A DNA stretch of 64,000 nucleotides, from the NCBI GenBank assembly GCA_910574455.1, contig CAJSYZ010000009.1, positions 4,791,040-4,855,039 of the forward strand, written 5' to 3'. This DNA comes from Trichaptum fuscoviolaceum. Taxonomy: Eukaryota; Basidiomycota; Agaricomycetes; Hymenochaetales; Trichaptaceae. This document shows, one piece after another, positions 11,902 to 24,324 of this stretch. The notes under the pieces were generated by a model. The model did not search any database and was not told the DNA's origin. It saw only the letters and a program-made list of their open reading frames with translations. Position numbers and translations under genes: made by a program. Each line of letters begins with the position of its first letter. Positions within the stretch are counted from its first letter, which is position 1.

Positions 11902-14300
11902 CTACACCTGCACAATTTGGCTAGATAGACTCTGCTCTAACCTCATCTCCAAGCTGACCGGGAGCCGGTGAGTCAACGGCGTGCACGAAGAACAAGAGCA
12001 GTCCATCGAGATACGGAACGGTGGCACCCGGTGCGCTGCAAAGAGGCGGAAGAAGGCGTAGAACACTTGTCTGTTCTCAGGGAAGTCAATTTTGAGCAGG
12101 ACACCGAGGATCACAGGATGGACCGAGTCCAGTGGGATAGTCTACGTATTCTTGAGAAGCATGCGAGAGACGGCGCCTACGGGGTTGTCATGTACGTTGA
12201 GCTTTGCAGTGGGTGCATTCGAAGGGACCTCAAAGACTGGGCGAAGGGTAGTGAGCAAGTCGTGAAAGATCGACTGTGTCTAATTTACGAGGACACCGAC
12301 GGCCATTCGGGCTCATCGTCAGAAAGATCCTGGTAGAAGAGCTTGCAGAGAGGGTGCATCAAAGGCAAGGTTGTTCCTATGAACATCGAATGCTGAGTGA
12401 GCATCTTTCCCTAGGGACAGACTGATGGCCTATCCTATACAAAGGGACAAGAGGAATGACGTACTTTGAATTTTGAGATGAGAGGGAAGATGGTATGGAA
12501 GGCTAGCACAAAGTCGGCGCTGAGTACGGCGGTGAGGTCTGCCACAAGGTCACCAGCGGAAGACATCAACACCGAGCTCCTCTGCCTGGTCATCCATCGG
12601 CTCATGGGCCTGGTCCTGGTCCGGATCTTGATCTTGGTGACTAAGCGCCTTTTGTTCCGGGATCTGAATAGCGATGTTGCAGAACTCTTTCAGGTCTACG
12701 GAACGAAACTTAGAGGAAGTCAAAATGTTAGAAATTTGCGAAGCACTTACTGCATTCAAAGAACGCAGGACAAACAGTTTGAGGCAACGCAGTGAACAGC
12801 GACGATAGACCTAAATAGGGAGGTGGAAGTCAGTATCAGTCGCGGAAACATGCAGGTGTCGTCAAAATCAGAACAGAATCCATATTGTGTCGAGGTGAGT
12901 TAAGTTAAAGGAGCTCATGGTGGATGACCGCACGCGTAAGCAATACTCACTTGTCATCCTCGGTCTACGTCAAGCAGTGGCACCAGCGCGAGCACGATGA
13001 GGCCGCACAGCAACCGCCAGTCCTGCGGGTTGCCCAGTTTGTAGAAGGACCTGATGATCTTCAGAACGCTCTCCGGATCCCGGCGCGTTCTTTCAGATGC
13101 CGTCGTAGTAAGGAAGGAGCTGGGAGAGGAGCTGGAGCACAGATGGCTTGATGTACGGCAGGAAGTGTTTGCATGTCGCGGCGAAGACGGTACCGATTGC
13201 GTCTACGGCAATTTCCTGCCCCACGGCGATGGCTGAACGGACCTCGAAGAGAGAGTCGGCACTGATCTACTAAGTACCGTCGAGTCAGCGTTCTCGTCTT
13301 CGGAATCGATAGCTGATGTAGGAGGCGGACTCGTTTCCTAACACGTTTGCCATGACGCCGAAGAAGGGGAAGCTGCAGTCTGGAGGCGCGCATTGCCTGA
13401 CCTGATGGAATGCCTGCGCCATCATATCTGCGAAGTACGGGTGAGGTTCCTTTCTTCCTACACCCTTTGCGAATGTACCAGCTGCTGCCAATGTAATGCT
13501 TCTCTGTTCCGCGTGCTCGCTGTCGCCAGAGAGATCGAGGAAATACTTCAGTTTGTCCATCGGTACGAAGTACGGCAAGGGGCAAAGGATACACGGTAGA
13601 CCCAATGATGCCAGAGACGACCGCCTTGCCATTAAGAGATTCAGGTTCGGAAGGTGCTCCGTGAGCAGTGTAAGGGACCCCTTCATAACGTCTGCAGGAG
13701 CTCGAGCAGCACGTCGCGTGCAGTGCGTGCGTCGTGGGATCGGCACTGAGCACCATGATGGCTGAGACGAACGCAGCTTGTGTGCTAGTGCACTCGTTCA
13801 GCGCACGCCGGAATCGTGGTCTTAAAGTCCGGACTCGATGAGCGCCCAAGCAGCGTCAAGCATTCCGAGTGAGCCACGAAGGCGACACTGAGCAGCATCC
13901 TCGCGCCGCCACGTGCATTCGGAAGTGCACTCGACGTGATATACTTGATGACGCTGCTGAGCGTCGGGAAGATTTGCGCTGGCAGAAGTGAAATTGAGAG
14001 CGGTCGAAGGTGCGTGGACTCGGCTTCGACCAGTTAACAGAGGTACCTCCTGCATTCTTCATCAGTTTCAAACTCCTTGTGATGTTCAGAGCCACGCACC
14101 AAAATCACCAATGTCTTTACAATAGCAAAAACATGCCCTGCTCTCTGCTCACCACCGCCCTCTATGCCTGGAAATCCCGGATGTCTTCCTTCTCCAAGTC
14201 GCTCAAAATGCACGTCACCGACGGAGGACCGAACCTTGCCGTTCTCTGGATCTTGCAGGAGGCGCTCGAAGCTCTGATAATGTTGTGATGTGCTTCTGGA
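11902..14300 (-). pseudogene. Decayed Kap123/importin-4-like karyopherin, copy B
   Basis: This is the best preserved of the four importin relics and lacks the 1.2-kb insertion of copy A. Reading right to left on the minus strand, recognisable pieces come in the order expected for an importin. First are early HEAT-repeat remnants (about 14300-14000). Then at about 13500-13290 comes a stretch with AAAGTFAKGVGRK and FPFFGVMANVLGNE. An acidic stretch, PEQKALSHQDQDPDQDQ, follows at about 12660-12600, and a C-terminal piece (LFRLFAAHRVPP) lies near 11990. Frames change at least three times between these pieces. A 262-residue open frame at 13061-13849 is a shifted shadow of the same sequence, not a gene. 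Confidence 0.65.
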
Positions 14301-14309
14301 TTCCTTCAG

Positions 14310-15196
14310 CGGTGAGATTTTAAGGTAAGCTAGTGATGAGGAAAATAAGAATGGGAGATGAATTGAAGTCGTGTTAATACTGACATTGCCAGTGACATCT
14401 GTGACCGTGACTGCCCGGCCCACCGGGGTTCGGGAATTTGTCCGCTGATTCAAGTTGCCGGTTTGCACTCTTCCTCCGACGTTCATCACAGGAGACTTGA
14501 TTGACGCTCTCCGCTGCACGCTGACCAACTCACCGGACTGCTTCTCATATTATTTCAAGCCACTAAGTCAGTCACAAGGTCAGAACACGAGGCAAAGCTG
14601 TTGTGAACGAAAGAGAAGTAGGGATATCCTATCACCTGAAGTAAGAGCCGTTTCATGGTTTAAGATGGGGGTCGTTCAACCTGCACTGCTGAGCCAAACT
14701 GGTGTCGCCATTTATCGCCGATGGATCGCGATCTTCCGCCTCCCTTCATCAGCGCACAATGCAAGAGGTGATCCACGCCCTTTGCCTTCTGATTCGGTTA
14801 CTTCATCATCGAGCCAATGCTTACAACGCCCATACGTCAGTCTTCTATCCCGAGGGGCCAGGAACACGTGGCATTATCTGGCGATAGTGAACCCCGAAGC
14901 ACTGTGGAAATCCTATCCGGACGTTGGTTGTGGTGGAATAGCAAGGTTTCATGTTTAAGCTTCGCAAAAGATGTAATGAATAGTATTGCTCGACTTCAAG
15001 TTTGTAAGCTATCGGACCTCTCACTGGAATAGTACGGAAGATTCGGAGCAGCGCTGGAAATGAACATTCTATTACTGCTGTCATACTCCACCCTGCCTTG
15101 CGGAATTCGCATGTTCAATGATACAGTCCAGCCTCTTCAGCAACGACGATTCTCCTTTCTCCCACTTCCCTCATTCTTTTGCTCGTAGTCGACGAT
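14310..15196 (+). promoter_or_regulatory. Upstream region of membrane-protein copy 2
   Basis: This counterpart of 4291-5102 ends in the same pyrimidine-rich run before the start codon. It shares long stretches with the equivalent parts of the other units. No gene is supported here; the promoter role is inferred from position. Confidence 0.4.
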
Positions 15197-18100
15197 ATGC
15201 CAGGTTCGTCCTTTCTTACTGCGAGTCATGAATCCTGCTGACGAAATTTCACAGATCCAGAGTTAGGTATGCAATCGCCAGTAGCTCGCGTCCAATGAGA
15301 TCTTGATGACGTCTAGGTGTCAATTCGACACAAGAGACGAACGCTATCCTCCTCCGACTTGTTGGTGCCACCGAGGAAATCCGCGACCTTCTTCGCCAGA
15401 AGGCAGGTCAAGGAATTGGTAAGATGCAATTCCCAGAGCTTCATCGCACGCTAATTTGTAACTCAGAGTCAGCTCAGCAAATCGACCAAGCTTTACAGCA
15501 AGATGAAGATTCACCAGAAGTAGCAGTCACTAATCAGGAACCTCCCAACGATCATGCGGCAATCGTTGAGATCAACAATCAAAGTAAGTAATTGTTGGAT
15601 GATGACAGCTGTATTGGCTCAGGGGTATAAACAGGCAATTGGCCAAGCGTTGAAAAGATAGCGGAATACAGAAGCAGATGCGCGAAACACAAAAGGTACT
15701 ATATCCGATCTATTTCATCAAACGATCTAATACCATGAACTTCTTTCTATTCAAGCGAGTGTAAGAAGATGCAGGTAGAGGTACGTATCAGGCCTTTCTC
15801 TAACATATATCCCTGAGTAACACGGGACAGTTGAGATGCTTCATTTTGCACTTGGGCATTGTTGGGGGCGACATCAGGGAAATTGAAATGGCAGAATCGC
15901 TGCGGAATGGATTGCTTGTTCCCGTGCAATGTCTGGAGAAGGCTTTCGATGCGACTACCGATGGTACGTGATCCTATTTTGTAGGCGAAGCTATTGCATG
16001 ATTGCCGACAGTTTGTTAGAGAGACTGGCTGCGATGATGGAAGCTCGCTGGTCCTTCACTAGGCTTCATGCCTTCGTTTATGATTTCGATGAAAGCCCGC
16101 ACCAGAACGATGCAGTTTATCCAGATAAACTCAATCAATGGAAGAGCATCACTTATGTGAGTTCAGAGTACATCTTGCTAATGCGAAGATTTATCCTTCT
16201 TCGCAAAGAATGGATATTTCAAAATCCGCAGTAAGGATCAAATTCTATCAACCCGCAGCTTGTACACTAATGATGCGTGGTACAGACCTCGTAAATGGTG
16301 GTAAATTTGTCGAATGCTTGGAATTCATCCACGATGTCTTCTTCTCCGAGTTGGAAACGGCGATGAGAGGCGTCATCGAAGCACTGACAACATTCGAAGA
16401 GAAATGTAAGTAGTTAAGTGCTGTGAATCTCTGGTATTGTTTATGTTCTCTAACGGTGGCCATATTGATTCTCACGTAGCTGCGAATGAATGGCTGGCGA
16501 GGCAGAACATAAAGAACTACGAAATCTGGTGTGCGGAATACATAAAGATTGTCTTCCCATCCTGGAATGGGATCGGAGAACAGGGTGGTTGGCTAGAGTC
16601 TCATGAGTACGAGTACTTCGGAAAACGACTTGCAGAGCACAGAAGGTATGGCAACCCGTATACGTATCACTATCCGATCTGACATGCTCGTCTTTAGATT
16701 GTGTGAGGACATGCGGGTAGAGGTAAGTAAGTAGCTTCTACAGCTCAGATGTTGCTTTAACGACATTTCAGTTGGACCACCTTGCAACTCACTATATTAT
16801 CATCGGAGGTGACCAGGTGGTCATCGAAGCGACAAATAATCTCAAGGAGGAGCTACTCTCTCATATTCAGTATCTCGAGAATGCCCTTCTTAGTCGACCG
16901 CGAGGTTGGTAATATGCCATGTGATGGGCGAGCAAGCTCTAATATGCAGTTTTAATAGATTTCCGAAAGGAAATGAGCAACGTGATTCAAAGCCTTCTGT
17001 TTGCTATCATTCGCTTTCAAGGCAGTCTCTATCATCAAAAACACGCGTTTTACTTCCGAAAGGTCAAGCAATGGGTAACTTGTACATGGGTGAGTACCGC
17101 GTCTATGGTGGACATGTGACATTGACTCATTAACGCATAGATCGGAGCACACAGAATTTTGAGTATGCAAGAAGGAGACTTTCTATGATATCTGTATTTC
17201 TGACATTATCGCGGGTTTAGGTTTATTGCAACGCGGGGAAGCTTTTCAATGCATGTCTTACGTGTGCAACACTTTCCTTTCCGAATTTGACTGCGCGATG
17301 ATTGGTATGACGCATGGAGAACTGGTGAATTCGGAAGAGAAGTCCTTCAACGCAGTACCGGAAGAGCTGAAGACGTTCGGAAAGGAGTGTAAGTAGCCTG
17401 GCATACATCATATTAATACTATCTCTGAGTGCAAACTAGCCCTACCGAAATTCCTTGTCGACCAAATGGAGAGGGACACAACACGATATATCAACTTGAC
17501 GACAATTGCTACCTTCTTCTCTAGTGTGACAGCAACCACGCTGCAGTTCACGTACGCACCGACGGACTCGGAACCGTCGAACTCCTTGAGAGGGGTGGTC
17601 AATCTTTTCTGGTTCTTGTCGCTAGTCTTCAGTGTATCGTCGGGTGTGAGTAGCCTGCTGGGTCTGACGTGGAGGAAGTCTTCGATGTGCGTGACCTTTT
17701 TCATCTATAATCTAGGCAATACTGATGAGTGTGAAGATACGACTCTCGTGTTCCTCCAAAACTGATTCGCATATGGTTTGACAAGGCACCCATGCTGTTT
17801 TTGATTATTGCGGCCGTCGCGTTTGTTCTTGGATTGAACCTGTTCGCCTACTTGTCTCTTCAGGTTCGTCATAACATTGAAGATTCAGGCTACAGTCTAA
17901 TGAATAGCCAGCCACGATATGTCTCTCTTTTAACGACCATTCTCACCGGCATACTCGGCGCGTGCTTATTGACCGTTACGGCTTGGTTTATATACCAACT
18001 CAAGCACGAGTCCATTTGGGCTGGCTGGGTCAGGACAGTCATGAAGCTAATTACCATGATCGCAGGATGGATCGGGAGAGGCGTGAAATGGATATGGAAG

Positions 18101-19272
18101 ATGGCAATGACGGGCGTGAAATGGATCTCGAAGATGGTTATGACAGGCGTGAAATGGATCTTGAAGATCGTTATGACAGGCGTGAGATGGATCTGGAAAC
18201 TGGTAAAACGGCCCTACAAGAAGTACAAGCAGAACTTGCACCTAAATCGCAATATCTATTGGTATTGCCTCCTGCTATTACGCAAAATTCGAGCTGACAA
18301 TGGGTTTTAAGGGCATTCGGAATGGACAACCGCGTAGCACGTTTAAACTACGACATAGACTGGGAGCTGGACTGGCCTGGGCCGTATCTTCTTTCCAAGT
18401 TCATCCGCTGCATTGCATATCCGATCAAGAGATGCTGGCTGGTGACAAAGAAGGCTCTTTCTGAACTCGGTCGCACTGCCCACGCGCATATATGTGTGTC
18501 CTCTCGTACAGGACAGAAAGAAAACGATGTCGAGATGGCGGAAAATGTGAGACGAGAAGAAGCCAAGACGCCGAAGGAAATTTCATCGGAAAGCCCTGCG
18601 ATGAACGAGTTTCGTAAATCTTTGCAGGCAGTCTTTAGCGAAACCGAGCGCGTGGATAGGATCATGAGGACCTTTGGTTTTTACCAGGACGAGATGTAAG
18701 AACCTCAACCAATATGCACGAAAAATCTACTGATATGGACTAACATGAGAAACGATGCAATTGGCTTGCAATATCTCAGAGCAAGGCTTTGGGGATACCC
18801 AGATCTCGTAAAGAAGTTGTTTGATGTAGTAGGCCCCGCCTTGGTTGAAGAACGCGAGAAAAGAAGAAGAGAGAGTGAGGAGGTGGAGCAACAACATTTG
18901 ACAATGGAGCATATCGGCGATGGACTGGAAGTCGTGGCCGAGGACAAAGATGACACCGCTCCTGCTCCATCCCAGTCTAGCGAGTCCGCTATCCTTGATC
19001 TCGGAACAGGACTATCGGACGCAACAAAGCCGGAAAGCCAAGGTCAACTGGAAGATCATTCTCCCGCTTTGGATGACCGTCCTCTGTCGACAGCTGCATC
19101 AGCTACAACGGAAGCACTCGAACCTACGCCAGGGATCTTAATCCCGCAGACGAACATGGAAGAGGTGACTGGAACGCATAAAGAGAAAGAGACTGAGGAA
19201 GTCCCGTCGACTTCGGATAACACTAACAAGGAATCGCGCATAGCGCAAAGCAAGGAAGAGTCCGGAGAGTGA
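15197..19272 (+). CDS. Duplicated-module four-helix membrane protein, copy 2 (1001 aa, 21 exons)
   Basis: Paralogue of copy 1 with the same 21-exon structure. Exons: 15197-15203, 15255-15266, 15317-15418, 15467-15583, 15635-15695, 15756-15780, 15831-15963, 16020-16156, 16209-16230, 16286-16405, 16480-16645, 16698-16722, 16772-16904, 16959-17089, 17141-17162, 17221-17388, 17440-17686, 17737-17853, 17908-18261, 18312-18695, 18750-19272. The sum is 3006 nt without internal stops. Exon 19 is 87 nt longer than in copy 1 because the segment after the last membrane helix carries four tandem 11-residue repeats of the type GVKWIWKMAMT. Intron 18 is 54 nt here and could be read through in frame, unlike in copies 1, 3 and 4. 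The acidic tail again contains LWGYPDL. Function is unknown. Confidence 0.85.
18080..18211 (+). repeat. 33-bp coding repeats (11-residue Trp/Lys units) in exon 19 of copy 2
   Basis: Four consecutive 33-bp units begin at 18080, 18113, 18146 and 18179, each starting GGCGTGAAATGGAT or GGCGTGAGATGGAT. They encode GVKWIWKMAMT-like peptides with regularly spaced Trp and Lys, suggesting an amphipathic membrane-surface helix. Copy 4 has the same number (46871-47002), while copies 1 and 3 have about two. The other reading frame is also open and acidic but is not the spliced frame. Confidence 0.8.
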
Positions 19273-21034
19273 TATAAGAGCTAGGGAAAGGGGTATGCAT
19301 AAATAGTCACAGATTTTGGAAGAGTAGCTGCTAAAATTCTTACACGTAGAATTAAGTTTCACGGCGTACGCAGTATGCAGCTGTTGTTTTGTTCAGATTA
19401 CACGTAATGACTCCTGTCTTGTAGTCAGATTTTGCTTCTGTGAAGATCAACTGTTTGATCCTTTGACTAGTGCACCTTGCCATTGACGAAAGTCATCATG
19501 TTTCGAGACACTTAGTCAAGTTCAGTCTTGTCACACAGGTCAAATCAACTACCTCCGAGCTCATTTACGCAGAGATTTGATTGCAGAAATATGTCGATAC
19601 GTCTTGCTTTCAGATAAGTTACATAGATAAAATTCTAACAAACTGGCAATATAAAGTAGCTCGTGAAGGCATATCCATGTAATTAACAAGATCGAGTATA
19701 CTGTACAAATGTCAACCATATTGCATGCATGTAGGAGGTACCAAGAGCTATGTCTACACTGGATCATATATAACACACCCAAGAAGCGTTGTCTTGAAAA
19801 ACTGAGGACTATCAGAGCCATGAAATATCACGAATACATTCTACATCGATCATAATGCGGAGATAACACAGGATGCATGAAAAGTAAAAGAAGGTCGATT
19901 TTTCTAAGATGCTCTTCCTCTGGGTCCTTATGAAGTGTGCGGAGAGAAGCGCAAGTATTAATGACTGTGGCTGTACACGACTAGTCGGATTAAGGAGAGA
20001 GGGCCATGGATTGACGACTTATTGATGCGGATCTAGATAATACTTTTGTAAATAAATACAAGACGATAGGTCATAACCATGGAACTTATAGAGGTCGAGT
20101 AAGACGTTTCAGCCCCCAAATAGCGACCAGGTTGATATCAGTCCACTCGAGTCGTCCCAGGACAGAATTGATGTGCTGAGATACATTTTCCGCAACTCAC
20201 CAATAATCATGCGCGGGGAGACGGAGCCCATTGAGAGGTTAAGCGCCAATCGTTCCAGTCTTCTCCCCACGGGCTGAACGAAATGCATCCACTGTCATTC
20301 TCACTCCCGGAAGGTCGTCCGCTGTAGCTGTAGTCGAAATATTTGAGGTAGTTGATTGAACCTCGTTGTGTTGTGAGTCTGGGCTAGACGACGACTCAGA
20401 GCACTGGCCAGTGGGGCTGGAAAGCAGCCTTCAATTTCCTTCCAATGGGTTGAAAAAGTAGGTGTCCAACGTCCTACCTGGACCCGGGAAATTGTCTACC
20501 GTTGCGGTAGTGGAGAATGTCATCAATGAGCACGTCTTGTCCTGTTCTTCGTTGATGCATTCTGCGCGGGCGCTAAGCCGAAGGCCGTTTCTGGTTGGCC
20601 AGGCTTCAAAACCGGAAAGATAGTCGAGAAGCACTTGCTCATCGCCATCGGGAATTTGCTTCTAGCTTCACGAGCATAATGGTTGGTTTACAGGTAAGAG
20701 GTTGGTCGACAGAAAGGTATGAGGCTCAGGGGACGAGGGAAACTGAACTCGGGCTGTGCAGCGTCTACCAAAATCACAGCCTTTCCGTAGCCTTGTTTAT
20801 AGTAGAAGTCTATGGTCTGCCATGCGTTGACTGTGCGCAGTTCAGATGCCATGATCAGAGCTTAGCCAGATGATTCTTCGAAATAGTTGCATCCCCATGT
20901 GGTCAAAAAAGAGACCAACAATTTGAATGATTTCGAACTTGAAGTGCGGGGTGCCGTGGATGCCGAAGAGGTGATAAAGAGGAATATCTTCCCGCGCTGA
21001 AGGGAGAACGAGCAGGCGGACCTATGCATCGACC
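19273..21034. other. Gap after copy 2; possible unidentified minus-strand relic
   Basis: The segment 19300-20200 is AT-rich and I see nothing in it. On the minus strand, 20852-20700 reads as a plausible peptide containing VNAWQTIDFYYKQGYGK, and 20660-20431 as another containing DEQVLLDYLSGFEAW. I could not join them with an in-phase intron and do not recognise the family. It may be a gene remnant. Block M does not follow copy 2, so the tandem pattern is broken here. Confidence 0.3.
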
Positions 21035-21220
21035 GTGCTCCTTCTCACAGCCCACTATCGTCTCTTCCTCTTCTTCCTCGTCGCGCACGTCCCTCTCCTC
21101 GCCGTTGGCCAGCTATCGCCGACGCTGAGCTCACCGAGCACCGAATTCCAGCCGCAACAAAGGCACCATCCGTTCTTTACGCCCAAGCGATACGAACTGA
21201 TAGGTACCTCGAAGAGGCCG

Positions 21221-22700
21221 ATGCGTTCCAAGTCATTCACGCGCGGGCGCTCGCGCTCGCTCTCTAACCCACTTGCAAAGGCACCCCTTCCGCCACCCGA
21301 CGAAACACCTGAGGACCGCGAGCACCGCATCCGCAGCGAGCAGGAGGCGCAGAAGGTGTCCGATGCCATCGACGAGCAGATCAAGCTCGACCGCCAGGCG
21401 TTCAAAAAACAGAAGCAGGCCATCAAAGTGCTGCTGCTTGGCCAGAGCGAGAGCGGCAAGAGCACGACGCTCAAACGTGAGTTGCGCTTCTCTGTTGTCA
21501 TTGCTATTCCTCGTGCGCGTGCTGGGGAGGCGACGTTGGCTTGGAGACCGACGGACGAAAGTCATGGGCGCCGACGAGGACGGAGGCGTTGATCTTTCAC
21601 TCCTTCTAGGGTCGCTGCGAATGCTCGCCTTTCTTTTCTTTTCTTCTTGTCTCTCACTCGCAAATGCTCACAATGTGTATTATTATCACTAGAGTTCCAG
21701 CTTCTGCATACACCGGCTGCCTTTCATGCCGAACGCATTGCCTAGCGCACCCTTATCTACCTCAACCTCATACGTTCAATCCGTCGCATCCTCGACGCCC
21801 TCCTCCCTCCCTCGTCAACCATCACAACGACTGAACCTGCATCTGTGCCGGCTGCACAGCAACCGTCAACCTCTCAGCTTCAGAACGGCTATGGCACTGG
21901 TGTGACGGACTATGGCGGCACCTCCGGACCCGGATATCAAGAGGAGTACACCGTCCCACAGGACATCGACTCCTTCCTTTCCTTCAGCTACGAGAGCGGC
22001 GCAGGTCACTTGAACGGCATCACTACCACGGGCGGCGCACCTGCTTTCGCCAATCAACACACTCGAGGAGGAGGAAATGGTGGATACGGGAACACCGGAG
22101 GAGTGGGCAGTGCTGCAATCGCGAATGGTGCAGTGAATGCAAACGGCTCTGGAGGTGCAGGACAGACTTCTCAGCAAGCTCGCTTCGAGAAGTATGCGAA
22201 ACGGCTTGCACCACTGATGGTGCTCGAGCAGCGCCTTATGCGCCAGCTTTCGTTCCCTGAGGAAGACAACGACCCTACCTCCTCCTCCTACAATGCCTCA
22301 AGCGCGCCCAGCACCAGCTCCGTACCAGGGAGAATTCAGCCATCACGGACATGGAGCCCCTCGCAGGGGTCCACACTAATACAAATGCAGCCACCGAACC
22401 TCAACTATCCCCTCTCAATACTCGTACCATCAGTCCTCCCCCGCTATTAGCGCCTTTTGACCCTCAAGTGACTCCGTTTCCAAGTCGGTCGAGCTTGCGC
22501 TCCGGACGACGTTGAACTGGAAGAAGTCTGTCTTCACGGTTCGCACCGAAGTCAGCACATACGGGTGAGCTTATTGGGTGGTGGAAGGATCCAGACGACC
22601 CAGTGCGTCTTGAACGCGAGTGCGCATGGCGTCTGGGGTTTGGTCAGCATCTGGAAGGACAAGGAGGTGCGGCTGGAGGAGAGCACCTGGCCTGGAGACT
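21221..22700 (+). pseudogene. Heterotrimeric G-protein alpha subunit, broken
   Basis: The first exon, from about 21221 to 21474, encodes a basidiomycete-type G-alpha N-terminus: an Arg/Ser-rich start, EQEAQKVSDAIDEQIKLDR, and a perfect P-loop context KVLLLGQSESGKSTTLK. A GTGAGT donor follows. The next exon, starting after TCACTAG at about 21691, continues with FQLLHTPAAFHAERIA but then has a TAG stop at 21743-21745, where functional relatives have a sense codon, usually Trp. Downstream pieces include a Gly/Ser-rich linker (about 21850-22160), LAPLMVLEQRLMRQL, NWKKSVFT and a decayed LRLEES-like stretch near 22670. The switch regions and C-terminal GTPase half are missing. A block-M fragment and then the Tc1-like element follow directly. 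Confidence 0.75.
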
Positions 22701-22754
22701 GAGAGGAAACAAGCAAGGGGTGATCGCAATCAGACGAAATAACACAAAATGGCA

Positions 22755-22895
22755 ACAACCACCTTCGTGATTCTCCGATCTCATGCCGGCGATGAGACGC
22801 GCCGACTCGTTTAGCCCCTGGAGATCATCGCCGATCCTCCGCAATCGATGCCGCGCGATCGGCCATCCAGATCGGAATCGAGCGCATAAATTACT
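22755..22895. repeat. Stray fragment of block M
   Basis: This stretch (CTTCGTGATTCTCCGATCTC onward) matches 10360-10500, 39700-39820 and 54700-54820 inside block M. Finding it alone beside the G-alpha relic shows that part of block M is dispersed or that the G-alpha region once adjoined a unit. Confidence 0.6.
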
Positions 22896-22965
22896 TTTGC
22901 CCGTGCTAAGTGGATTGACGACAAGTCCACGACGACTGCTTGTCTTCATTCTTCTTCGACCATTA

Positions 22966-23078
22966 CAGCTGTTTGCAAAAATAATGGCACTCACCGGGAT
23001 TCACGACGTACATTTTGACGTCACGGACTTCGTGAAATTCCGTTGATCGCGGGACTTTGCCGGATTTCCCTGTTTGGA
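22966..23078 (+). repeat. Left terminal inverted repeat of the Tc1-like element
   Basis: These 113 bp are the reverse complement of 29226-29338 with about 8 mismatches and no gaps. The outermost six bases CAGCTG are themselves palindromic, and the flanking dinucleotide is TA. Confidence 0.9.
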
Positions 23079-23215
23079 TAGCTGACGCGTCGCTCGCGCA
23101 CAACTTGAAATGTGTCGCTTTCTGACCTACGTATATACATATTTCCTTCCTTCCTTCCTCCATTGTAATCTAAAGCCTTGCAACAACTACATTACTGCTT
23201 CAAGAATCACCTCAG

Positions 23216-24277
23216 ATGGGAAACCGAAGAATTAGTTCAGACTTGAAACTTGCAGCTGTCAAGTTGTATGAGAGAAATGTGCTTGCTCTCGAAGACCTCC
23301 TAGACTGTGTCGGTTTCTCTCGAAGGACTTTCTTCAGGATTATGAAGCTCTGGCGCGAAACTGGCGATGTAGTCAAAAGAAGGCACACTTACTGTGGAAG
23401 ACGCAGAAGACTAAACCTTGATGATTTGCACTATCTGCTAAGGCTAATCCGGGCTCGTCCTGACTGGTTTCTTGACGAACTGTTGGACCTTCTCAAAGAC
23501 AATCGATTCATTTCTGTGCACTATACAACAATATTTCGGGAGCTCAAGCGTGCAGGTGTATCACACAAGAAGTTGAAACGGGTTGCAAAAGAACGAGATG
23601 AAGATGTTCGGGCTGATTATATCCGCGAAATGGCACAATACAGCACAGATCAGTTAGGCTTTCTTGATGAGGTATCGAAGGATGAAAGAACAAAGCAGCG
23701 ACGAAAAGGAAGAGCAAGAAAAGGACAACGAGCTCAAATGAAAGGTGTCTTTGTACGGGGCAAGCGACTCTCAGCAGAAGGACTTCTAACGTCGGACGGA
23801 ATGATTGCTTCAACTGTTGTCTATGGCTCAATGACAAGAGAGCTATTCTTAGAATTTCTGGAGCAAGAAGTCGTAAGTAGACTGTTTGCATGAGTGCCTC
23901 TCTGTAACTTATTATAACATAGCTTCCTCTTTGCTCACCATATCCCGGGAAACTGAGTGTTCTAGTAATGGACAATGCAAAGATACATCACGGTGATGAA
24001 ATACATGAGTTGACGGAACAGTTTGGTAAGTGTCACTATGTGCAATTCAAACATATATTTACTTTACATTGTGTTAGGTGTCCGAGTAATCTACCTTCCA
24101 CCATACTCACCAGATCTCAATCCGATTGAAGAGGCATTCTCACAAGTCAAATCTTTCATTCGTCGAAATGCAAGTCTCATGTCCGAAAAGGGGCTTTTAT
24201 TTGATATGTACACGGCAATGGATATTGTCTCTGCTGATGATGCTCTAAGCTACATTATTCATGCGGGTTACTTCTAA
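23216..24277 (+). CDS. Tc1/mariner-type DDE transposase (319 aa, 3 exons)
   Basis: This gene should catalyse cut-and-paste movement of the surrounding element. Exons are 23216-23872, 23923-24025 and 24078-24277, with GT-AG introns of 50 and 52 nt; together they encode 319 residues. The N-terminal 120 residues form a helix-turn-helix DNA-binding part (SRRTFFRIMKLW; then HYTTIFRELKRAGVS). The DDE core follows: first Asp in GFLDEVSKDERT, second Asp in LVMDNAKIHHGDE, and Glu in YSPDLNPIEEAFSQVKSF. All three catalytic residues are present. DEVSKDERT is typical of a transposase family found in basidiomycetes (DDE_3 superfamily). Length is normal and no stop or frameshift is seen, so the protein could be functional. 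Confidence 0.92.
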
Positions 24278-24324
24278 TAGAAAGTACATGGATATAGTTA
24301 ACAAAATAATGATAATAATAGTAA

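Noticed and set aside
13061..13849. 262-residue minus-strand open frame
   Set aside because: The importin-like residues lie in another frame of the same DNA, so this frame is a shifted shadow of the pseudogene.
17962..18297. Long acidic open frame rich in REMDLED overlapping exon 19 (also at 7920-8117 and 46753-47010)
   Set aside because: It is the alternative frame of the Trp repeats. The spliced downstream exon joins in phase with the membrane frame, which also matches the family pattern.
20431..20852. Possible two-exon minus-strand gene
   Set aside because: The two peptide-like stretches cannot be joined by an in-phase GT-AG intron of reasonable length and match no family I know. It is kept only as a possible relic in the gap description.
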